From: Chloroflexota bacterium
GTDB lineage: Bacteria > Chloroflexota > Anaerolineae > Anaerolineales > Villigracilaceae
Assembly: GCA_021796155.1 (NCBI GenBank)
Contig: JAJYOO010000018.1
Coordinates: 1 to 16,639 of the forward strand
Length of the DNA stretch: 16,639 bases
Direction: 5' to 3'
Shown: positions 8,191-15,589 of the stretch, piece by piece
How positions within the stretch are numbered: position 1 is the stretch's first letter
Layout: each line of letters opens with the position of its first letter
The notes under the pieces: generated by a model
Database searches by the model: none
Told to the model about the DNA's origin: nothing
Seen by the model: the letters and a program-made list of their open reading frames with translations, nothing else
Program-made: the position numbers and the translations under genes

Positions 8191-9639
8191 ATGGCTTTCG
8201 CAACTTTACTTACAGATGATCAGGTTAAGCGTACACACGAAGCCTCACTGGAGATTCTCGAGAACGTCGGTTTATTGGTGCGCAATGAAAAAGCGCGGTC
8301 GGTTTGCTTCAAACATGGAGCAAAGGTAGATCCCGATTCGCACATTGTCAAACTGCCGCGTTCGGTCACAGAAACATACATCAAAATGCTTCAGCCGACG
8401 TTTACGTTCCGCGGCCGCGACCCGAAGTTCGATAAAACCATCCCGAAGGACAGCCCGGTCATCGTCACGGGGAGTTCCGCTCCGGATATCATTGATCCGG
8501 TCACGGGTCGGGAAAGACGCGCTCGTTCTGACGACATCGCACGCATCGCGCATCTCATCAACGAACTTCCCGCGTATGATATGTTCTCGATTTCTACGTT
8601 AGCCGATGATGCGCCTCCTGGACAATTCACGCTGGCGCGTTTGTATCCAGCCATCAAGTATTGCGTCAAACCGATTCGCAATACGACGAAGGACATGGAT
8701 GATATTCAAGCCATCATGAAGTTGTTGTACGCGGTAGTGGGAGGCAAAGAAGCCTACTTCGAGCATCCGTTTGTGACGCATCATTATTGTCCGGTCGTTT
8801 CTCCGCTGACGATGGATCAGCTTTCGACGGAAGCGATCATTTATTTCAGCGAATTGGGATTGCCGGTTTATCCGACCATTGTGCCAAACGCCGGATTGAC
8901 CTCGCCGATGTCCATGGCGGGAACGCTCGCGCAAGGCAACGCGGAATTTTTGGCGGCTGCTATTTTGATGCAAATGGTACGCGAAGGCACACAGACGATT
9001 TACGCGTCGCTGCCGACGGTTGCCGATATGCGTACTGGTGCGTACGCGTCCGGAGGAATCGAATGCGGAATGTTGCACATGGCATTCGCACAGATGGCGC
9101 GTTTTTATAATGTGCCGTGCGGTGGTTATATTGGTCTCACAAATTCCAAGGTCAACGACGCGCAGATGGGTTATGAAACAGGCATGTCGGTGATCGAGGG
9201 GCTCTTGAGTGGCATGGATATGTTCAATATGGGTGGCCTACTCGATGCACTCAAAGCGTTCAATTTTGCAAAAGCCGTCATCGATGATGAAATCGCGCAG
9301 ATGATGAAGCGCGTAAAGCGTGGCATTGCTTTCAATGAGGAAGAACTTGCTGTGGATGTGATCGCAAAGGTCAAGCCGGGTGGCTCATTCTTGATGGAAC
9401 CACATACAGTGAAGCGTATGAAGACTGAAGCCCTGCTTACCAAGATCGCTGACCGCGACGCGCGTCCGATTTGGGAGAAGAAAGGTTCGCTCGATATCGA
9501 AGCGCACGCGATGTTGAAGGTGAATGAAATCCTATCGCGTAATACTCAATCGCTTTTGTCTGATGAACAGGAAGCGCGTATCCGGGCTGAATTCAAAGAT
9601 CTGATTCCCGGAATGTTGGAAATGCCGCAGCCACAGTAA
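8191..9639 (+). CDS. MttB-superfamily methylamine:corrinoid methyltransferase, non-pyrrolysine type
   Basis: This 482-residue protein belongs to the trimethylamine methyltransferase (MttB) superfamily. These enzymes move a methyl group from a methylated amine to a corrinoid protein. The whole TIM-barrel length is present, including SPLTMDQLSTEAIIYFSELG (204-223), VPNAGLTSPMSMAGTLAQGN (231-250) and the SKVNDAQMGYETG segment (319-331) in the C-terminal part of the barrel. The reading frame has no internal TAG, so it does not encode pyrrolysine. It therefore resembles the glycine betaine enzyme MtgB of Desulfitobacterium and other non-Pyl members that act on quaternary amines. The ATG at 8191 has GGAG at 8181-8184. 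It lies 46 bases after the homocysteine methyltransferase gene and ends the operon. Glycine betaine is a likely substrate because a dimethylglycine dehydrogenase-like gene is present, but proline betaine, carnitine or others cannot be ruled out. Confidence 0.93.
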   Translation: MAFATLLTDDQVKRTHEASLEILENVGLLVRNEKARSVCFKHGAKVDPDSHIVKLPRSVTETYIKMLQPTFTFRGRDPKFDKTIPKDSPVIVTGSSAPDIIDPVTGRERRARSDDIARIAHLINELPAYDMFSISTLADDAPPGQFTLARLYPAIKYCVKPIRNTTKDMDDIQAIMKLLYAVVGGKEAYFEHPFVTHHYCPVVSPLTMDQLSTEAIIYFSELGLPVYPTIVPNAGLTSPMSMAGTLAQGNAEFLAAAILMQMVREGTQTIYASLPTVADMRTGAYASGGIECGMLHMAFAQMARFYNVPCGGYIGLTNSKVNDAQMGYETGMSVIEGLLSGMDMFNMGGLLDALKAFNFAKAVIDDEIAQMMKRVKRGIAFNEEELAVDVIAKVKPGGSFLMEPHTVKRMKTEALLTKIADRDARPIWEKKGSLDIEAHAMLKVNEILSRNTQSLLSDEQEARIRAEFKDLIPGMLEMPQPQ

Positions 9640-9757
9640 ATCCTGACCGTTTCGCTAAACCATCAATAGCTATAACATCAGAATAGATATTTTTTTCTGA
9701 CAGACTATGTAAGTGAATACAGGCATTCATAATGTGAGTAAAGTCTGATTGTGTATA

Positions 9758-9797
9758 AAAAGCTGGGAGCTGTGTACTTTGACAGCTCCCAGCTTTT
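9758..9797. terminator. Bidirectional rho-independent terminator
   Basis: The perfect 16-bp inverted repeat AAAAGCTGGGAGCTGT (9758-9773) and ACAGCTCCCAGCTTTT (9782-9797) has an 8-base loop. Its GC-rich core is flanked by A and T runs, so it gives a U-tailed hairpin on either strand. It lies between the convergent ends of the MttB-like gene (+, ends 9639) and the amylase gene (-, ends 9820), where it can stop both transcripts. Confidence 0.92.
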
Positions 9798-9819
9798 CAA
9801 CAGAGAAGGGAAGGAGTGA

Positions 9820-12800
9820 TTAGTTCCCGCAGGGCGCTACGTTTCTCCAATTCGGTACCGTGTCGTTGACGGTTTGCGTGCCGTCTGTTCCATAGCTGAG
9901 AGTCAATGTGCGATTGGCTATCTCTCCGCAGGAAGCATCCTTCTCAACGTAATTCCAATCTCCAAGAGCGTACTTATATTCGATGTTAGTATTCTCAAAG
10001 CCGCTCAATGTGATTATCCAGTGCATGGCATCGACGCGGGTCATCACTACGCTGCTTGGATTCCAATCTGGCAGTCCGCCGCTCAGACGGCTGAGTGTGC
10101 CGGCAATATAAACCGAACGGCCAGTCGCATCCGTAGTAGCTGGCACAGTCACGTTGAAGGTTACGTTTACCATACGCGCTTGTGCAATTGCAGAAACTTC
10201 GTTCGAGTTTCCTGAACGATTGAACGAATTGTCCAAAGCGCGCACAACATAATAGTAAGCATTACCTTCAACCACTTCGGTATCTGTGTAGCTCGCATCG
10301 GTGACACGGACGATCTGTGTATAAGGTCCGCCGCTTGCATCGCCGCGCAAAACTTCATAGCCGTAGAGAGAAGAGTCGCCGGTGATTGCATCCCATGCCA
10401 AGGCGATATCCGATGGCGAAGTGGAGACCACTCGTAAATTAGCAGGCGCTATGGGCGGTATGATGTCGCCGCTGGACACGACACTGAGCTTTCCGGGATT
10501 TGCCGGCAAACCGCCTTCGGGAATAGGTCCATTTAAATCTGCATAGAGCCAGTCGCGTCCGCCTGTGGTTGTGTAACGATATATGTAATCATAGTTCCCG
10601 ACTGCTTCGGGCAACATGCTTGCCATGAACTCATCGTTGTTTCCCGCGTCCACATTGAATTGGGCGTTGACCCAAACCCAATCTGGATTCGAAGCCGGAT
10701 TCGTGCCTGCTGGTCCAAATCCAAGTTGAGCCGTGAGTCCGGGTGTGGCACCGGGCTGATTGGTCGCGCCGTCAATCCAAACCTGGCCGTAAGCAATATC
10801 GGTCCGCATGCTGGCGCTGATCGTGTGCGTCATGCTTGGCGGCCATTGCAAGTTGGCCCAGCCAATCGAAAGATGAGGCTCGCCGTTGGCTTCGTTCGAG
10901 TATACACTCTCATTCCCGACGTTATCCAAAGCAGTGACTGCATAATAGTAGACCTGCCCATTGCGAAGGTTTGTATCGGTATAGTTTGTGGAAGTCAGAA
11001 GATCAGAATTGACTTTAACCCAGCCGCCACCGTTCAGTGGACTGCGATACAGGTTGTAACCTGCCGCGCCATTGACCGAGTCCCAAGCCAGGCTCAATTG
11101 GTTGTTACCTTCATTGGTAACCTTCAAGCCCGATGGAGCAGCAGGCGGTTGGAGATCAATGGAAGTCCCGGTGGCGAGAATCCACGCGCTCTCTGGATTG
11201 AGATTCACATGAAGCACGCCAGATGCAGTTTGAACATTCAGCCCTCCAGCGTTGCCCACACCATAAAGCGATGAGAGGTTGATGCCGTTTGGAAGATAGT
11301 TGATAACTGGAATGTCAACCACGCGTGCCTGGGTGCTAGTGTTGATCACAATGATCGCGGCCTGGCTGTCCGTTTTGCGCCCATATGCTACAACGCCTGC
11401 GCCGTCATCGGCCAGCAACATTTGCAGGTCACCGTTTATCAGAACATTATTTTGACTGCGAATTGCTGCCAACGTTTGATAGTGGCTCAACATTGCCGTA
11501 TCGGGATTTCCACCTTTGTCAGCCCACGGATATGTGCGGCGCGTGTCGGGATCGTCATCGCCGGTCATACCGACTTCATCACCATAGAAAATAGTTGGCG
11601 CGCCGGGCATAGTAAATTGAATTAGGGAGGCAATCTTCTGCCGCTGTTTCCCGCCTGCGAGATTCGCCGCGTTCTGCTCTTTGTCCGCGGTCGTCTCAGA
11701 GCCGGGAGTCAACGTCCACAAGATGCGCTCTGTGTCATGGCTGTCCACCAGATTCATCAGGCCGTAATACGCTGCATCTGGATAATCCTCGCGGATGGAT
11801 GCGATGCGGGCGGCAAACTCAGAGGGTTGGAGCGGGCGTCCGCTATCGGCGAAACCTTTCGAGTCGAAGTTCTGGGGCGCAAGGAGTCCGACCACAGCAT
11901 CGCGCAGGCGATAATCCATGGTGGTATCCGCCCGGTCACCGCGCAGGAAGCGCAGTAGCGTGCTGTCCTTTTGCCACAACTCGCCGATGATGAGGGCGTT
12001 GGGATCATCGCTCTTTACCACCTGACGAAAGTCCGACCAATAATTTGCAGGGAAGGAACTGTCGCCCATCACATCTAACCGCCAGCCACTCGCGCCTTGC
12101 CCAAGCCAATAGGTTGAGACATTGTTCGGGCCGGTAACAAAATAGGATTCAACTTGCGGATTGCTTTTGTTCAAAACAGGAATGCTATCGAATCCGAACC
12201 AGCCATCATATGTGGCAGAGTTGGTGCGGCCCTGGCTGTCCACGCAGGTTCCCGTGCCTTGCGCCACATCATGGAACGTGAACCAATTTCGATATGGCGA
12301 TGATGCGGACTCACAAGCTCCGACGGTTGAGTAGTGATGGTAACGATCGAAGAAGGGACTGTCTGACGACATGTGGTTAAAGACGCCATCCAGAATGATG
12401 CGTATGCCAAGCTGGTCAGCGTGTTTGACAAGATTGTCCCAATCCTTTTGCGTTCCAAAATATGGATCAATCTTGAAATAATCCTGGGTATCGTAACCGT
12501 GATTCGAACCTGAGTCGAAAATGGGATTGAAGTAGATAGTGTTGATTCCCAGTGACTTCAGATAATCCAGATTCTGATCCACGCCTTTCAGGTCGCCGCC
12601 CATGTAGTCGCGTCCGAGCGGTTGTTCCAAACCGGTCTGTGTGGAATCGAATCGCCATGGACAAGTTGTTGTCGTTGCGCCCGCATAGTTGCGGCAATAA
12701 CCTTCGGGCAGGGTTCCCCAAGGCAGTTTCAATACCGGCTGATCGTAGCGCGGATCGCCCGTCTTTGGATCGTTGTTGGCGCGCCCATTGCGGAAGCGAT

Positions 12801-14010
12801 CCGGGAAGATTTGATAGATGACTGCGTTGCGCGCCCAATCCGGCGTTGAAAAGGCCGGGTCATAGACCATCAACGCGTAACTATTGTCAATCACGTTATC
12901 GCTCGGACTTCCTAGGCCTCCATCCAGTGCAGGAGTATTGTCCGCATAATAGACGGTCTTGGTGCCATCTGTGATAATGAAGCGGTACCATAAATTGTTC
13001 GGTGTGCTGTTTGGAAGTGTGACTGACCAGAAATCGCAGCTATCATTTTCCAGCCCGGTTTGATAGCATGACACATCGCTGGCCGCCAGATTCATATTCA
13101 AGATTTGCTGCGCGCTCGCGTTGATATCGTAAAGCCGCATCTTTACGCTGGTGACATCATTGTGGAATGTGCGGAATCGGATCGTGACCGGCGTGCCGGC
13201 GGGAACCGCGCCGCCCGGTGTGCGATACAGAGTATCGCGCGAATCATGGCGCAAACCATTCCATTCGACATTGTTATCATGCGCGTGCGTCGTAGTTGTG
13301 ATCGTCAAAAGATGATTTGACGCATCGTATGAAAATGTAACAGGTGAATAACCAATCGTAACGGTAAAAGGAATGTTAGGACCATTTTGAACGCCACCTG
13401 CACCGTAATTTAGATCCCAGCTTTCATTGATAGCAGCCTTGGCTTCATAACTGCCCGCAGGAATGGAACTAGTTGTGAAAGTGTAGATTCCATCGCCGTC
13501 CGGGTCTTCGAGCCAGGACCGCAGGCAAGAGGGATCCCAATCGCCTGAACACCCGATCTCGCTCTGGAAGCTGCCGGGCACTGTTGCTATGATCGAGTTT
13601 ACATTATCAGTGATCCAATGCGTCTTATGATCATAAAAAAACTTGACGCTTGCGGCCGCTCCGAGCGATAGGCCAATGTTTGCCCCATTTTGTTGAGCGT
13701 TCGCGCCGTAGTTTTCATCCCAACTATCGTTGAGAGCGGCTTTGTATTCCCAACTTCCCGCCGGGACATTGAATGTTCCTTGCCAGACATCATCATTGCT
13801 ATCGTAGGCCAGATGAGTGGCGGCACAGTCCGGCTGCCAGTCACCGGAGCATCCCAATTCACTTTGTAACGAACCGGCGATGGTGACATTGGTGGGATTC
13901 GGTGTGCTGGCACTGACAACATCTGTGGGCCGTAGACTTGCAAAAGATGTGATCAACAAAACCAGAATCCCAACTGACGAAATCAGTTTTCGAGATTTTT
14001 GTATGCTCAT
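9820..14010 (-). CDS. Secreted multidomain GH13 amylase/amylopullulanase-type enzyme
   Basis: This 1396-residue extracellular enzyme should hydrolyse starch-like alpha-glucans. A signal peptide covers about residues 1-34. Two tandem X25-like modules follow (about 41-135 and 141-238), each opening with a GS.QSE.GCSGDW.P.C motif exactly 100 residues apart. Next come an N-terminal beta domain (about 245-385) and the GH13 barrel (about 392-860). The four conserved regions are D541GVFNH546, G642WRLD646 (nucleophile), G676ELW (acid Glu677) and D756SHD759. A beta-sandwich, an FN3 domain (about 954-1045), an unassigned module (1046-1165), a second FN3 (about 1185-1275) and a CBM20-like domain (about 1280-1396) complete it. 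The ATG at 14010 has GGAGGAGA seven bases upstream. Domain order resembles bacterial neopullulanases and amylopullulanases; alpha-1,4 versus alpha-1,6 specificity cannot be read safely. There is no sorting motif, so it is probably released or surface-bound through its modules. Confidence 0.93.
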   Translation of the reverse strand: MSIQKSRKLISSVGILVLLITSFASLRPTDVVSASTPNPTNVTIAGSLQSELGCSGDWQPDCAATHLAYDSNDDVWQGTFNVPAGSWEYKAALNDSWDENYGANAQQNGANIGLSLGAAASVKFFYDHKTHWITDNVNSIIATVPGSFQSEIGCSGDWDPSCLRSWLEDPDGDGIYTFTTSSIPAGSYEAKAAINESWDLNYGAGGVQNGPNIPFTVTIGYSPVTFSYDASNHLLTITTTTHAHDNNVEWNGLRHDSRDTLYRTPGGAVPAGTPVTIRFRTFHNDVTSVKMRLYDINASAQQILNMNLAASDVSCYQTGLENDSCDFWSVTLPNSTPNNLWYRFIITDGTKTVYYADNTPALDGGLGSPSDNVIDNSYALMVYDPAFSTPDWARNAVIYQIFPDRFRNGRANNDPKTGDPRYDQPVLKLPWGTLPEGYCRNYAGATTTTCPWRFDSTQTGLEQPLGRDYMGGDLKGVDQNLDYLKSLGINTIYFNPIFDSGSNHGYDTQDYFKIDPYFGTQKDWDNLVKHADQLGIRIILDGVFNHMSSDSPFFDRYHHYSTVGACESASSPYRNWFTFHDVAQGTGTCVDSQGRTNSATYDGWFGFDSIPVLNKSNPQVESYFVTGPNNVSTYWLGQGASGWRLDVMGDSSFPANYWSDFRQVVKSDDPNALIIGELWQKDSTLLRFLRGDRADTTMDYRLRDAVVGLLAPQNFDSKGFADSGRPLQPSEFAARIASIREDYPDAAYYGLMNLVDSHDTERILWTLTPGSETTADKEQNAANLAGGKQRQKIASLIQFTMPGAPTIFYGDEVGMTGDDDPDTRRTYPWADKGGNPDTAMLSHYQTLAAIRSQNNVLINGDLQMLLADDGAGVVAYGRKTDSQAAIIVINTSTQARVVDIPVINYLPNGINLSSLYGVGNAGGLNVQTASGVLHVNLNPESAWILATGTSIDLQPPAAPSGLKVTNEGNNQLSLAWDSVNGAAGYNLYRSPLNGGGWVKVNSDLLTSTNYTDTNLRNGQVYYYAVTALDNVGNESVYSNEANGEPHLSIGWANLQWPPSMTHTISASMRTDIAYGQVWIDGATNQPGATPGLTAQLGFGPAGTNPASNPDWVWVNAQFNVDAGNNDEFMASMLPEAVGNYDYIYRYTTTGGRDWLYADLNGPIPEGGLPANPGKLSVVSSGDIIPPIAPANLRVVSTSPSDIALAWDAITGDSSLYGYEVLRGDASGGPYTQIVRVTDASYTDTEVVEGNAYYYVVRALDNSFNRSGNSNEVSAIAQARMVNVTFNVTVPATTDATGRSVYIAGTLSRLSGGLPDWNPSSVVMTRVDAMHWIITLSGFENTNIEYKYALGDWNYVEKDASCGEIANRTLTLSYGTDGTQTVNDTVPNWRNVAPCGN

Positions 14011-14075
14011 GCTTGCATCTCCTCCACGTAATGATTGACAGATTGAGACAGCCCTGACGCCATCTCGTTGTCTTC

Positions 14076-14104
14076 ATACTAGCACGCGCAAAAACTCAAG
14101 TCAA
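14076..14104 (-). promoter_or_regulatory. Sigma70-type promoter of the amylase gene
   Basis: On the - strand, TTGACT (14104-14099) and TAGTAT (14081-14076) are separated by 17 bases, the ideal spacing. The -35 matches TTGACA at five of six positions and the -10 matches TATAAT at four of six. Transcription would begin near 14069 and leave a leader of nearly 60 bases before the ATG at 14010. I saw no clear operator in the leader. The rest of 14105-14230 shows nothing recognisable. Confidence 0.6.
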
Positions 14105-14231
14105 TCCTTTGATCTGAATTTGAGAATTTATAGCAGATTAGACGTGTATTTCGTTCTGTCCCAAAGATTTAATAGCATAGGTTTGTTCTTGAGAAGAAGT
14201 GTAACGATCCCTTGTTTGCAAAGGAAATAAC

Positions 14232-14272
14232 AAATGCGAAGACCGCCAAATGAGCAGGCGGCCTTCGCATTT
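14232..14272 (-). terminator. Hairpin terminator downstream of the DUF2892 gene
   Basis: The inverted repeat AAATGCGAAG (14232-14241) and CTTCGCATTT (14263-14272) continues inward, after one mismatch, with CCGCC (14243-14247) and GGCGG (14257-14261) around a 9-base loop. On the - strand it starts about 26 bases after the DUF2892 stop codon and is followed by a T-rich tract. It would also protect the amylase promoter from read-through. Confidence 0.82.
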
Positions 14273-14298
14273 TGTCTGGCAAATTTATTGGCGAATGA

Positions 14299-14526
14299 TT
14301 ATTTGCCAGCGCGGATTTGGGCGCCGCCTAACGGAGCGCCGAAGAGCGGAGCAAAGACACAAAAGTCAAAGACACCAGCAATTAGAGGAAGCAAACCGAT
14401 TACTGCAACAACGATGCCGGTCACACCGCTGAGTCCGAATAGGCCCCAGGCGACCAGAGCGATACCAGCCACGACGCGGACGATGCGCCCGGCAGCAGAT
14501 GCCATGAAAGAAACGAATGGGTTCAT
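14299..14526 (-). CDS. Small DUF2892 (YgaP-type) membrane protein
   Basis: This 75-residue protein has two closely spaced hydrophobic segments (about 15-31 and 34-55). It also has the family pattern RIVRVVAGIALVAWGL followed by GLLPLIAGVFDFCVFAPLFG, typical of DUF2892 inner-membrane domains such as the one at the end of the YgaP rhodanese. Cys56 sits at the conserved cysteine position. The frame is open further upstream (to 14601), but the ATG at 14526 has an excellent AAAGGAGAT six bases ahead, and the conserved domain starts at it. The upstream extension has no family match. It lies downstream of the Crp/Fnr gene on the same strand with its own promoter-like sequence at 14558-14599. Its molecular function is unknown; family members often sit with sulfur or redox genes. 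Confidence 0.82.
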   Translation of the reverse strand: MNPFVSFMASAAGRIVRVVAGIALVAWGLFGLSGVTGIVVAVIGLLPLIAGVFDFCVFAPLFGAPLGGAQIRAGK

Positions 14527-14557
14527 TTTTATCTCCTTTTGATTTTGATCTTTCCCC

Positions 14558-14563
14558 AGTATA
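14558..14563 (-). promoter_or_regulatory. Predicted -10 box of the DUF2892 gene
   Basis: The - strand hexamer TATACT matches five of six bases of TATAAT and would give a transcription start near 14551, about 25 bases before the ATG. There is no good -35 hexamer. Instead a perfect palindrome (14585-14599) is centred at about -41, the position used by class II CRP/FNR activators. Confidence 0.5.
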
Positions 14564-14584
14564 GGAGTCTCAAACGAATATGTC

Positions 14585-14599
14585 GGTGACAAAGTCACC
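14585..14599. promoter_or_regulatory. Palindromic operator upstream of the DUF2892 gene
   Basis: GGTGAC-AAA-GTCACC is a perfect palindrome with six-base arms. It contains the CRP-type GTGA/TCAC half-sites, but with five rather than six bases between TGA and TCA. It is centred at 14592, about 41 bases before the transcription start inferred from the -10 box at 14558-14563. The Crp/Fnr protein encoded just upstream (14634-15308) is the likely binder, by inference. Confidence 0.5.
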
Positions 14600-14633
14600 A
14601 AGCTTCATAAACATTTCATAAGAAAATATTGCA

Positions 14634-15308
14634 TCACATATTTGAGCGCGACTGCAAACTATCCGGATCAATCACTTCGATCTCGCCGCGCCCCACGCGG
14701 ACAAAGCCGCGCTCCGAAAAATCTTCCAGCAGACGGCTGATGACTTCGCGCGAGGTCCCTAATTCTGAAGCGATTTCCTGATGAGTAATCCGCATCGGGT
14801 TCTGGACCCGCGAGCGGGTCAGCAATAACGAGGCGAGGCGTGCGTCCATGCGACGGAACGCAATCTCATCCACGATAGCCATCACGGTTGCCAGTCGCTG
14901 TGAAAGCAATTTGAAAACGAATTCGCGCCAAACATCGTAGTGACCAACCCATTCCCGGAAGTCCTTGGCAGGAATCATCACTGCTTCTGCATCCTGCTCG
15001 ACCGTTGCCACGGCTGGAAACGTCTTTTGGCTCAAGATCGCGTTGGCCGTCAGTATGCAGCTTTGGCCGTTTCCGAAACGATAGAGCGTGATTTCCCGCC
15101 CGGTCTCACCGATTTTGTAGACGCGCACCACGCCGGAAAGGAGCAGGGCAATCGCGTCCACGCGGTCGCCCTCAAGGAAAACATCATGACCGGCCGGAAT
15201 CTTCGCGAAGAAGGCAACCCGCTGAAAGTCCAGGACAAGTTGCGGATCAGCTCTTTGCAGAAAGGGCAGGGCATCTGAAATCCGTTTGAACTGCGTTTGA
15301 TCAATCAT
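14634..15308 (-). CDS. Crp/Fnr-family transcriptional regulator
   Basis: This 224-residue cytoplasmic regulator has a cyclic-nucleotide-binding-like sensor barrel (about 15-125), a dimer helix (about 126-155) and a C-terminal winged helix-turn-helix (about 165-215). The helix-turn-helix ITHQEIASELGTSREVISRLL (174-194) has R187-E188-xxx-R192 in the same pattern as E. coli CRP R180/E181/R185, which read TGTGA. The cAMP phosphate-binding GEL...RxA signature is absent; the segment reads FGNGQSCILTANAIL (78-92). There is no FNR-type cysteine cluster, only Cys84, so the signal is probably neither cAMP nor an Fe-S cluster. The ATG at 15308 is preferred, with AGAGG upstream; a TTG at 15314 would add two residues. 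It is transcribed divergently from the ArsR-cytochrome genes and lies before the DUF2892 gene, its likely targets. Confidence 0.92.
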   Translation of the reverse strand: MIDQTQFKRISDALPFLQRADPQLVLDFQRVAFFAKIPAGHDVFLEGDRVDAIALLLSGVVRVYKIGETGREITLYRFGNGQSCILTANAILSQKTFPAVATVEQDAEAVMIPAKDFREWVGHYDVWREFVFKLLSQRLATVMAIVDEIAFRRMDARLASLLLTRSRVQNPMRITHQEIASELGTSREVISRLLEDFSERGFVRVGRGEIEVIDPDSLQSRSNM

Positions 15309-15500
15309 TGGCAATTATTCCTCTGTTTTTTTCATTGTTTACGCGATGTTTATTCGGGTCAGGTTTCTGAAGTATTAAGAAGTGGGATTAATAAAAACTG
15401 TGCTGACAGCTGCTATTTTATAACAATTGTATATTCAATATTTTGCCATATCCGAGAAAAATACTGCATAAATTTATATGTGACATTGCTGCCTACAAAA

Positions 15501-15516
15501 TGTGACACACTTCACT
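15501..15516. promoter_or_regulatory. CRP-like box, upstream copy
   Basis: TGTGA-CACACT-TCACT matches the CRP consensus TGTGA-N6-TCACA at nine of ten half-site positions. Its centre lies 18 bases upstream of the second, perfect box. A further lone TGTGA half-site lies at 15479-15483. It is in the intergenic region between the divergent Crp/Fnr and ArsR genes. Confidence 0.5.
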
Positions 15517-15518
15517 AT

Positions 15519-15534
15519 TGTGAATTTGTTCACA
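15519..15534. promoter_or_regulatory. Perfect CRP-like box upstream of the ArsR gene
   Basis: TGTGA-ATTTGT-TCACA matches both CRP half-sites exactly and has six-base inverted arms. It is centred at 15526.5. With TATAGA at 15556-15561 as the -10 box, the start point would be near 15568 and the box would lie at -41.5, the classic class II activator position. The binder is inferred to be the Crp/Fnr protein encoded at 14634-15308. Confidence 0.62.
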
Positions 15535-15555
15535 GAGTTATTATCAGCTTGCATA

Positions 15556-15561
15556 TATAGA
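15556..15561 (+). promoter_or_regulatory. Predicted -10 box of the ArsR-cytochrome operon
   Basis: TATAGA, inside CATATATAGATT, is the best -10 candidate; the overlapping TATATA at 15554-15559 is an alternative that shifts the start by two bases. There is no -35 hexamer, as expected for an activator-dependent promoter with a CRP-like box at 15519-15534. Confidence 0.45.
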
Positions 15562-15589
15562 TTTATGCGTATGGAAGCAGGAGAAGCTC

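Noticed and set aside
8191..9639. Pyrrolysine-containing MttB
   Set aside because: The frame runs uninterrupted to a single TAA stop, with no in-frame TAG inside the conserved domain.
10660..11274. Open frame of 204 codons on the + strand inside the amylase gene
   Set aside because: It overlaps conserved FN3 and module sequence on the opposite strand and has no domain or ribosome-binding site; it is a shadow frame.
15426..15439. ATTG-TATATT-CAAT inverted repeat as an ArsR operator
   Set aside because: Arms of four bases in a very AT-rich stretch are expected by chance, and the site is far from the predicted ArsR promoter.
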